From contig NC_015730.1 of NCBI RefSeq assembly GCF_000154785.2, positions 3,720,001-3,784,000 of the forward strand: a stretch of 64,000 nucleotides of DNA, read 5' to 3'. Source of the stretch: Roseobacter litoralis Och 149. GTDB taxonomy: Bacteria; Pseudomonadota; Alphaproteobacteria; Rhodobacterales; Rhodobacteraceae. Positions 53,577-61,711 of this stretch are shown in pieces. Under the pieces are notes generated by a model that had not been told where the DNA came from, did no database searches, and saw only the letters and a program-made list of their open reading frames with translations. Position numbers and translations under genes: made by a program. The stretch's first letter is position 1, and each line of letters starts with the position of its first letter.

Positions 53577-54524
53577 ATGATCAGGTCCCCCCAGATATCC
53601 TCAATCCGAACAGGCGCCGCGATCGGCGTGGTTGTCCTTAACCTTGCGGGCTGCGGTTTCATCGCCGAACGGCTGAAGGACGAGCCTGTGAAAAGAGTAC
53701 AGGCCCTGGCTCCGGATCAGGCGTGCGACGCGGCTGAACAGACACAGAACCGTCTGTCCGGCGGGTACTTGCGCCAAGCAGAGGCAGGTGGACTTGCCTT
53801 TGATCCGGTGCTGATTGCCGGGCGCAGTAACCGCAACGGTCTGCGTGAAGAAATCGACCTGAACGATAAATCCCAGCCCCGCGAAACAGAAGACATCCCG
53901 GGTACGACCTTTATTGGCACCAAGAAAGCGACGGCCAAACCGCGCGTAGGATTTGGCCAGCCCGGAAAGCTGCCGAACGTGTATGACGTGACCTATGCGA
54001 TCAATAAAATCAACTTTACCGGTCCGATGGTGGTTGGGCCCAGTGCTGTTGTAAGCGAGATTCCAACGTCTGGCGCGACGCTTTACACAGGCAAGGTTGA
54101 GCTCAGCATTATTGCGCCAGACGAAGCCGGCGATCTGATCACGACCAAAGCCGCCGGGCGATTTACCATGAAGGCCGGCTTTGCCACCCAACGTGGCAGT
54201 TTCTCCGCCACTGATTTCGATAAAAGTCTGTCCTTTGACCGCCTGATATGGAGCAATCTCTTTTTGTGCGGAACGCGCTTTGTCAGCAGTGGCAAAGGGG
54301 TTGTGGGCGTGCAAACAGGCGATGGGCCTGTTCTGGCACCGTTCAAAGCGGACAGAAACCCGGCCCCGTTTGGCGCGCTTTTTGAAAGTTCCCAATTTGC
54401 GCCCACAGAGCGACCTGCACCGCCAGAGTCCTTTGGCGGGGTTCTGGTCATCCAAAGTGACAACGGCACGATCATAGCCGTGTTCCTGTCCGACCAAGCG
54501 AAAGAGCAGGAAAGTGATGTCTGA
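53577..54524 (+). CDS. predicted lipoprotein inside the eCIS baseplate operon
   Basis: 315 residues. N-terminus IRSPQISSIRTGAAIGVVVL, then a lipobox LAGC with C26 and Gly at +2, so outer-membrane sorting would be expected. The rest is probably beta-rich (GRFTMKAGFATQRGSFSATD, SFGGVLVIQSDNGTIIAVFL) and faintly recalls the end of transferrin-binding-protein-like barrels; I would not name a family. It lies between gp25 (3 bases) and the large baseplate gene (overlap), so it is co-translated with particle parts. A lipoprotein is not a standard eCIS component. It might tether the particle or protect the producer. Confidence 0.78.
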   Translation: MIRSPQISSIRTGAAIGVVVLNLAGCGFIAERLKDEPVKRVQALAPDQACDAAEQTQNRLSGGYLRQAEAGGLAFDPVLIAGRSNRNGLREEIDLNDKSQPRETEDIPGTTFIGTKKATAKPRVGFGQPGKLPNVYDVTYAINKINFTGPMVVGPSAVVSEIPTSGATLYTGKVELSIIAPDEAGDLITTKAAGRFTMKAGFATQRGSFSATDFDKSLSFDRLIWSNLFLCGTRFVSSGKGVVGVQTGDGPVLAPFKADRNPAPFGALFESSQFAPTERPAPPESFGGVLVIQSDNGTIIAVFLSDQAKEQESDV

Positions 54525-57500
54525 TACCGCGCGCCCAAAAAACCAACGGGCGAAGGCCTGGGGCGGGCTTCGCGTCACACCCGGCTCGCAAAGCGACGCA
54601 AGGTTGCCGCGCCCGCTGTCTCCGCGCCGCTTTATGGTCAGAGACGAAAGCCTTGCAGAGGCGTTCTGCAAGGCAGGTAAAAGGCTGGGGGCAGAGGATG
54701 TGCCGCTGGCGCGGGAGAACAGATATGCACGTCCCTGGGCGCGGCTTTTTCAGAACGAACCCGCCTATCTTTATGCCGAAATCCTGAGCTTCAAGGCCGG
54801 TGATGCGGGTTTTGCCTTTGCCGAAGCGCTGGAATATGAACCGACCAAAGCCCTCAGCCTGACACGGGAGCTTTCGGACCAGCTGACCGATTGGTTACGC
54901 CGTATCAAACTTGAATCTCCGGTGCCATTTTCGAAGCAGATCGACCAGCTGAACAAGGAACGTAACCTGTCCGGCCTGCTGGCGGACATGTATGGCAAAG
55001 GGCCGGCGGAGCTGACGCGGATTGCCAAAAAGCACCCGTCGGTTCGGGCGGCCAGCGATCAGGCAGGCCCCCTCGCCGAGGCCCGCGCCTTACGTGACAG
55101 GCTAAGAAGCGTACACACGTTGCTGCGCAATGCCGTCACATCGCTGCAAGCCTCAGCACAAGGCGCGTTTGACGCCCGTATCGCCTCCGGCGAGATTGAC
55201 CCCGGTCTGGGACTGATCATCGCTGAACTGCGCGCGTCTCAACATGTGGATGCCGCGTTTAACAAACTGCCGGATCGCCATACGGATTTATATTATCAGG
55301 ACATCATCGGACAGACCCCGGCCTCGGCCAGCCCTGAAATGGTTTTGCTTGATCTAGGCCGCGTCCCCCGTCCGGGCTTTGTGCCACAAGCAACGGCCCT
55401 TGAAGCGCTTTTGCCAGATGGCAGCGTGCAACAGTTCGAAACGGATACCGGCGTTCCCACAAGCCCCGCCGTTGTGAGCGACATCAAAGTGCTCAGCTAC
55501 GAAACAGACAACAACATTTCTTACAATCGCGCATTGGGCGGCATAACCGGATTGCGCGCCGCTACCTTGAGCATAGACGCAGAACCCAATTCGCAGACCC
55601 TGTTCGGCTCGGGGGTGGAACAGGACCCCGATTTCGGGCTGGATATTTCATCTCCCATGTTGTCCCTTGCCGAAGGGACGCGTCGCATTGAAGTGTCCCT
55701 GCACATGAGCCGCGATTCAAACCTGCCTGCGGGGTCGTATAAGTTTACGAAGGAGGAAATCGAGGCACTCAAGGAAAAACGGAAAGACGAGGCCAACCCT
55801 TTAAACGCCAAAGTTATAAAGACCCCGGTTTTGCGCCGCCGCCCTCAGGAAATCGACCCTGAGTACCGGGACCCGGAGGTGCGCCTCGCCCTGTCAGCAG
55901 ATCCGACCCTGATCTCAACGTTTTATGGCGATCGAAAAGACTTCAAAAGCGCCGACGCGATTGAGGAGTTGACCCGCGAAGTTACTGAATACGCCACCTT
56001 GCACTATATGACGACATCCATGGCGCTGATCTATTCGGTTTTGATGGACAAGGTCGAAAAACCAGCGCACCTCCGGGTTTTGCTGGGCCGCATCGTTACA
56101 CTGTCGCTGATAGAAAAACACCCGTTTCCGGAGGGGGATTACTGGACCAAGATATTCGGGCTGGTCCAGAAGTATCGCAGCGAACTTATCGGCGTCGAAC
56201 CAGAGGGCATTCAAGCGGATGGCGCTGCGCGCAAGAGCTATGATCAGCAACAGAACTCGATGATTTTCGCCGCTTTTTCACAGCGTCTGGACGGCAAAAT
56301 CAACTATCCCCTCAGGGATGTGTTTCAAAGCCTGCTCGGCGATGCTTTTGCCGTGACGATTACAACGGATGACGGGCCGCGCCGCCCGGACATCATGCAA
56401 ATACTGCCGCTGCGGGAAAAGCGCGCGCAGGGCGGCATCATGCTCAGCATGCGCTATGATGCCAACGCACCGGCCCTGACCGGCCCGAAAAATGCGCCCC
56501 GCCTTGCCCTGCGCTATGCAACTGATGCGCGTCTTTGTCCGGTTTCCTTCTTTGAGGCCTACGCAATCGAAACCATCAGCATCCGTACGCAGGTCACTGG
56601 CTTGCGACGTCTTGCGGCGTTTTCCGATGACGGTCCCCTCGTGACCGATCAAACCTTCCAGCCCTTTGGACCGCGCCCCTCTGAGGGGGCCACGTTTCAG
56701 GTCGGGTGCGCTGAAATGGCACGCAAACCCGTCAAAAGCGTAAACATATGCCTTGAATGGTCCGGGATGCCGAACCCGGTCGGCGGGTTTGAAACCCATT
56801 ATGCCACCTACGGACGCGGTATCGACATTCCGGACCCCAAGCTGACCATCGACTACCTCAGCGGGGCCGGCTGGAAGACCGTAAGTTCCGAACCCGTACC
56901 CCTGTTCCAAAGCGAAGGCGTATCGGCGTCTTTAAAGTCTGAATGGGAGTTTTCCGGCAAGATAACGGGGCGTTCGATCCCTGCAACGGGCACGGTGTCT
57001 GCGCAGGAATACCAGTCGCGCCAGACCATCCGCGCAGGCATGATCCGTATGACCTTGACGGGCACGGCTGGTGGTTTCCTGACAGACCGCTATCCGATGG
57101 CTCTGGTCGAAGCGATGCGACCGCGGCTTGTGAAACTGGGCGAACGCAAGATACCCCCCGCACCTTTCATACCGGAAGTTGCCAAATTTTCACTCTCCTA
57201 CACAGCAGAAGGCATGATCGAACTCAATGCCCCTGAAACCGCGCGGGCGGGTGAAGAGGTCCGTCAATCCGGCCCCTTTGGATCCGTAAGCGTGTTCCCC
57301 AAGCGTATGCACAAACGAATACAACTCTTTCCCAAACGGCTCGGCTACGGGCAGGTTTGCTTTCAACTCACCGGTGCAAATAAAACCGGGCCAACCGCAC
57401 TGACGATAAATCTGGCGTCTTCGGGACACCTGCGGCGTGTCCCTGCGCGCAACCCTTTGTCATGGTTTTATCTTTCGGCACACGGCTGGCAGCAGATGCC

Positions 57501-58602
57501 TGAGACCGCAATTTCGTCTGACACGACCGTCGGCTTGATGCGATCCGGGATCGTTGTCATCGACCTGCCCGATGATGCGACAGAGCACTCTACTGAAATG
57601 CCGGCGGGCGGCGTCTGGTTCGCGGCAGTGGCGACACAACCCAATGTCGAGATTTTCCCCAGTCTTTCGGCCGCTAAAGTGAATGGCGTCTGGGCGCGCC
57701 GCATGGATGACACCTGGAAGAAAAGCGATGCCCCACGTGTGTGGCGTTTCACACCGGCGCAGCCGGGTCTGACCAGCATCCAGGAAATCCCGATACCAAC
57801 TACATCACGCCCACCGGAACCGCGCGAAATTTTCCTAGCGCGCGTGGGCGAGCGTTTGCGTCATCGCCGTCGCGGGGTCACGCCGTGGGATATGGAACGG
57901 CTGGTGCTCGAAGAGTTTCCTGACGTCTGGATGGCCAAATGCCTGCCGCATCTGAGAACGGAAAACGCCGCGCCTGCACCGGGTCACATGACGCTCGTGG
58001 TTGCCCGCAAACAATCCGAGGACGCCGTTTTGCGAAACCCGCAGCCTGCATTGTTTGACGTAACGACGCTCAATTCAATTCAGAAATGGCTTTCGCAATT
58101 CACATCCGAGGCTTGCACCGTCGACGTTGTAAACCCGACCTTTGAACGGCTTCAGGTGCGCGCCAAACTGACGGCAAATGTGAAGCGGGAAAACGGTGCG
58201 ATAGCCCAGCTGCTCAGACGTGATCTTCGAAAATTTCTGTCGGTCTGGACGGCTGATGCCTCGATGAAGCGGTTTGGATGGTCACTCAACATCCAGATGC
58301 TGCGCGCTCATATTGCTGAAAAGGACTATATCGAAAAGATAACTGATTTTTCTGTTCTTCATTTGGCTGGCGATGATGAAAAGCGATTCAGTCTGCTGGA
58401 TACCGCACAAACCAAGAATGACTGGCGCGGCATATACGGACCCGTATTGAAGCCTCATTTCCCATGGAGCCTTCCCATTTCTACAGTTGAGCATGGTTTA
58501 ACGATAATAGCCGATTTCAAAGATGAACAACCAACAGCAGCCGGCATTGGAAGCCTCACTTTAGGCGAGATGCTGATTGTCGGCCAAAGGACCATCCCGT
58601 GA
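54517..58602 (+). CDS. large baseplate protein (Afp11/12-like)
   Basis: 1361 residues from the ATG at 54517. There are long N-terminal helical parts, and a C-terminal region (about 1100-1350) with LARVGERLRHRRRGVTPWDM, ERLVLEEFPDVWMAKCLPHL and RLQVRAKLTANVKRENGAIA. That region is the baseplate-J/gp6-like segment of eCIS wedge proteins. It is longer than usual for one wedge protein. The region about 280-480 contains beta-rich text with no recognised match. It overlaps the lipoprotein gene at its start and the next gene at its end. One of two large wedge proteins, with the 59459 gene product. Confidence 0.8.
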   Translation: MSDTARPKNQRAKAWGGLRVTPGSQSDARLPRPLSPRRFMVRDESLAEAFCKAGKRLGAEDVPLARENRYARPWARLFQNEPAYLYAEILSFKAGDAGFAFAEALEYEPTKALSLTRELSDQLTDWLRRIKLESPVPFSKQIDQLNKERNLSGLLADMYGKGPAELTRIAKKHPSVRAASDQAGPLAEARALRDRLRSVHTLLRNAVTSLQASAQGAFDARIASGEIDPGLGLIIAELRASQHVDAAFNKLPDRHTDLYYQDIIGQTPASASPEMVLLDLGRVPRPGFVPQATALEALLPDGSVQQFETDTGVPTSPAVVSDIKVLSYETDNNISYNRALGGITGLRAATLSIDAEPNSQTLFGSGVEQDPDFGLDISSPMLSLAEGTRRIEVSLHMSRDSNLPAGSYKFTKEEIEALKEKRKDEANPLNAKVIKTPVLRRRPQEIDPEYRDPEVRLALSADPTLISTFYGDRKDFKSADAIEELTREVTEYATLHYMTTSMALIYSVLMDKVEKPAHLRVLLGRIVTLSLIEKHPFPEGDYWTKIFGLVQKYRSELIGVEPEGIQADGAARKSYDQQQNSMIFAAFSQRLDGKINYPLRDVFQSLLGDAFAVTITTDDGPRRPDIMQILPLREKRAQGGIMLSMRYDANAPALTGPKNAPRLALRYATDARLCPVSFFEAYAIETISIRTQVTGLRRLAAFSDDGPLVTDQTFQPFGPRPSEGATFQVGCAEMARKPVKSVNICLEWSGMPNPVGGFETHYATYGRGIDIPDPKLTIDYLSGAGWKTVSSEPVPLFQSEGVSASLKSEWEFSGKITGRSIPATGTVSAQEYQSRQTIRAGMIRMTLTGTAGGFLTDRYPMALVEAMRPRLVKLGERKIPPAPFIPEVAKFSLSYTAEGMIELNAPETARAGEEVRQSGPFGSVSVFPKRMHKRIQLFPKRLGYGQVCFQLTGANKTGPTALTINLASSGHLRRVPARNPLSWFYLSAHGWQQMPETAISSDTTVGLMRSGIVVIDLPDDATEHSTEMPAGGVWFAAVATQPNVEIFPSLSAAKVNGVWARRMDDTWKKSDAPRVWRFTPAQPGLTSIQEIPIPTTSRPPEPREIFLARVGERLRHRRRGVTPWDMERLVLEEFPDVWMAKCLPHLRTENAAPAPGHMTLVVARKQSEDAVLRNPQPALFDVTTLNSIQKWLSQFTSEACTVDVVNPTFERLQVRAKLTANVKRENGAIAQLLRRDLRKFLSVWTADASMKRFGWSLNIQMLRAHIAEKDYIEKITDFSVLHLAGDDEKRFSLLDTAQTKNDWRGIYGPVLKPHFPWSLPISTVEHGLTIIADFKDEQPTAAGIGSLTLGEMLIVGQRTIP

Positions 58603-59462
58603 CCAAACAAGACCGCCCCACCCTCAAATCCTTCTTTCGCAGTGGTTCTTTGCCCACGGCAAAGGAGTTCGGTGACCTGATCGACAGTACCGTAAACCAG
58701 GTCGATGACGGCTTTGCGAAAACCGACACGGATGGGCTGCGGCTGAATTCAGTCGGATCCTCGCTGAAGGTGCTCAGCTTGTATCAGGGACTGGGGACCC
58801 CCAAACCGTCTTGGATCATAGAGCATGGCGAAAAAGATGGTGTGCTCAATTTTCGCCCGGATGAAGGGCAGGATGGGCTGAAGATTGACGAGGATGCCAA
58901 GTCATCGGGCAAGACTGAAAACACCTTTCCGCCAAATATGACAATGACCCGCGACGGCATGGTCGGCATCAATCAAGAGGAACCGGAATGGCGTTTTGAT
59001 GTGGGTGGTGTAGCGCGGATGCAGGGGCGCATTGGTGTCGCAACCCCCAAGTACGAAACCGTACCCGCCGACCGGGGCTGGCACCCCATCACCGAAGCCA
59101 TGACCGGCTGCCAGATCCTCGAAGTGGTGGCAGGCACCGGCGGGGAGCCGGGAAAAGGGCGCTATTCCATCATGCGCGCAATTGCCATGAATGCGTACCA
59201 CCCACGCAATCGGTTCCTGAACTGGTTTTTTCGGCGGCGGTCCATCAAAACCCAAACTGCGATGTATGGCAGCTATGCAGATCGCATTTGTCTGCGCTGG
59301 GTCGCGGATAAAGAGAAGGAGCACCATTACATTCTTGAACTGAAGACCAACGCTGAATTCGAGGGCAAATTGGTGCGGTATTATATTACCAAGCTCTGGT
59401 TCGACAGCGCGATGGTTGGCGCCCATGGAAAAAAAGACGACAGGGATGAGAACCTGCTATGA
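58599..59462 (+). CDS. putative fibre/receptor-binding-like eCIS protein
   Basis: 287 residues from a GTG overlapping the previous stop. The N-terminal helix KSFFRSGSLPTAKEFGDLID and VDDGFAKTDTDGLRLNSVG resemble the attachment part of eCIS/phage fibre-like proteins. The middle reads MVGINQEEPEWRFDVGGVAR, a VGI-P-LDVGG pattern seen in tail-fibre stalks. The C-terminal 120 residues form an unrecognised probable beta domain (WHPITEAMTGCQILEVVAGT). By context, a Pvc13-like fibre, at low certainty. Confidence 0.55.
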   Translation: MTKQDRPTLKSFFRSGSLPTAKEFGDLIDSTVNQVDDGFAKTDTDGLRLNSVGSSLKVLSLYQGLGTPKPSWIIEHGEKDGVLNFRPDEGQDGLKIDEDAKSSGKTENTFPPNMTMTRDGMVGINQEEPEWRFDVGGVARMQGRIGVATPKYETVPADRGWHPITEAMTGCQILEVVAGTGGEPGKGRYSIMRAIAMNAYHPRNRFLNWFFRRRSIKTQTAMYGSYADRICLRWVADKEKEHHYILELKTNAEFEGKLVRYYITKLWFDSAMVGAHGKKDDRDENLL

Positions 59463-61711
59463 GCGCCAAACCGCCAGAGCCTTTAGAAGACTTTGCCGAT
59501 CTGCGCCGTGTTGCCGTGGACTATGCGCAAGAGGCCTCGGGCAAGATTTGGACAGACTATAACTTGCATGACCCCGGGGTTACGCTGCTTGAACAAACCT
59601 GCTTTGCGCTGAGTGAAATTGCATATCAGGTGGGGCTGCCGACCCGCGACCTGCTGACGAACCAGCGTGGTAATTTCTGCTTTCACAATCTGGGCCTGTT
59701 CCGTCCGCGAAAGGTTCTGAACACGACACCTGTAACCCGTGATGATCTGGCCGCGTGGCTGTGCGCTTGCAAAGAAGTGGAAAGCGTTACTGTTGCCGAA
59801 CCAGACCCCGAACGTCCGGGTCTGTTTGATATCACCCTTATTCCTTCTGACAATGTGAAGGATAAGAAAGCGGTCGCAAAACGCTTGCGAAAAGCTTTCG
59901 AAGCCGCGCGACCCTTGGGCACGGATCTGGGCAGGCTTACGATCGCCGAACCCGTCTATGTCAAGCTGATCGGATCTATTGAGATCAAGAATGAGGTATT
60001 GCCCGAGACCACGGCCGCATATCTCTACTACGGCATCGCACGTTTGCTCAAAGGCATCGGAACACCCAAAAAACCGGCAAAGCGTCAGGATGTCTTGGAT
60101 GAACCGCTACGCCTGCTCACCCCGCCGCAAAGCCGGACAGAACAAAAACTGGACAGCAAAGAAACACAAGTCGACCTGAGCGCGTATCTTGCAAAGCTGC
60201 GTGAGTTGCCGGGCGTGCAGACAATCGAACATTTGACCCTGCAATTGCCCAAGAAAACCAGGGAGTATGTTTCGAGGCCCAGTCATGAAGTCTACTTTCA
60301 CTCTTTCTTGCCAACGATGCCCGAAGAAGAACTACAGACAATCTCCACAGATGCGCTGCCGCCGCTTCCCGAAGAGATTGGCATCATACTGACGCTCGAC
60401 GGAACGCCCGTTGCGCTGAATGCAAAACGCATCGAAGAAGAAGTCGTGCGCATCAAAGCCGTCGAAATTGCGCAGGCTGATCATCATATTGACGCACCAG
60501 ATTGGGACGTCATGAAACCCGGGCGCAACCGGACTTTCTCACAATCACATGTGGATGCGTTTTTGCCGTTCGTCTTCCGCGCCCGAGGCTACAGGGAGAA
60601 TGACGCCACCACATTGATCGCGGAATATCGCAGCAGTATCGACACTTTGCTGTCCGACATGGTGGACGATCTGAATACACTGCCTGAGATTTTCAAGGCC
60701 AAGCCAAAGACGCAAAATGATGATGCGAAAAAGCACCGCTTGCAGGTTGCGTTGCTTGACTATCTCATCGCACTCCAAGGCAGCGAAATGCCGGCCACAC
60801 GGCACAGCGGCCTGCATTGCTATCATACCACCCGTGAAAGGCACCGGTTTGAGATCTCATGGCGGCTGAATTACCTGTTTTCCCTGCCAGCATTACATGC
60901 GGCCCGCGCGACCGGTCCGGATAGAGAGAAAAAGAAGGATGGCGGTTTTTTGAGCGAATTGGCAACGCTGTGCGATTTGGATATCTCGAAAGATGGCAAG
61001 CTGACCGGACGATTGACGGACTACGGCTTGCGTTTGACGCAAGGACCGACACTGGCAGGCGAAGCACCGGCGGAAGAAGTCAAACTCGTGTCCGCCACAA
61101 GCCCCTTTGATATGATCGTCCCTGAATCGGACAAATACGAACTGCTAGACAAGGACGCGCTAAAAACACTGTCACCGTTTCTCACTGAAGGCGCGCTGAC
61201 GGCAGAACTTTTTGCGCATTTGACGCAATCTGACAGCTTTGCAATCGCACCTTATCCGGGCCAGTACCAGATATTGCTGGACCCTGGCATTTTCGGCCCA
61301 CTGCGTCGGATCGGCTTGCGTCAACGCAAAGAGGATGCTCAGCAGGCCGTGGTCAACCTGCGCTCTACCTGGCGGGACCTGAACCGGCGCTCTGAAACTG
61401 CCGTGTTAATCGAACATATCACACTGCGCGCTTGCGGTGAGGATTGCGACCCCAATATGGCTGATCTGATCTTGCCGGGGTGGACGGCCCGCTGCGCGAT
61501 GCCGAGTTACCAAAGCTATATTGAAACGCAGGTCAACACCCTGGCACCGGCACATATTCATGTGCGGGTGCGCTGGCTGGACTTTGATACCTGTGCCAAA
61601 TTCGAAAAGCTGTACGCAAAATCAAAATCCGGAACAGCCGAAGACCTGCGCGCCTTGAAGGTGTTTCTAGATACGCCCACCAACACGGAAGCGGAGGGTC
61701 AGGATACTTGA
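59459..61711 (+). CDS. second large baseplate protein (wedge, gp6/TssF-like region)
   Basis: 750 residues. The N-terminus DFADLRRVAVDYAQEASGKI, WTDYNLHDPGVTLLEQTCFA is the characteristic opening of eCIS baseplate wedge proteins (the DPGVTLLE motif). The remaining sequence alternates wedge-like alpha/beta regions with Lys-rich linkers. It pairs with the 1361-residue protein in the wedge. Overlaps: four bases with the fibre-like gene upstream (ATGA) and one base with the tape-measure gene downstream (TGATG). Confidence 0.82.
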   Translation: MSAKPPEPLEDFADLRRVAVDYAQEASGKIWTDYNLHDPGVTLLEQTCFALSEIAYQVGLPTRDLLTNQRGNFCFHNLGLFRPRKVLNTTPVTRDDLAAWLCACKEVESVTVAEPDPERPGLFDITLIPSDNVKDKKAVAKRLRKAFEAARPLGTDLGRLTIAEPVYVKLIGSIEIKNEVLPETTAAYLYYGIARLLKGIGTPKKPAKRQDVLDEPLRLLTPPQSRTEQKLDSKETQVDLSAYLAKLRELPGVQTIEHLTLQLPKKTREYVSRPSHEVYFHSFLPTMPEEELQTISTDALPPLPEEIGIILTLDGTPVALNAKRIEEEVVRIKAVEIAQADHHIDAPDWDVMKPGRNRTFSQSHVDAFLPFVFRARGYRENDATTLIAEYRSSIDTLLSDMVDDLNTLPEIFKAKPKTQNDDAKKHRLQVALLDYLIALQGSEMPATRHSGLHCYHTTRERHRFEISWRLNYLFSLPALHAARATGPDREKKKDGGFLSELATLCDLDISKDGKLTGRLTDYGLRLTQGPTLAGEAPAEEVKLVSATSPFDMIVPESDKYELLDKDALKTLSPFLTEGALTAELFAHLTQSDSFAIAPYPGQYQILLDPGIFGPLRRIGLRQRKEDAQQAVVNLRSTWRDLNRRSETAVLIEHITLRACGEDCDPNMADLILPGWTARCAMPSYQSYIETQVNTLAPAHIHVRVRWLDFDTCAKFEKLYAKSKSGTAEDLRALKVFLDTPTNTEAEGQDT

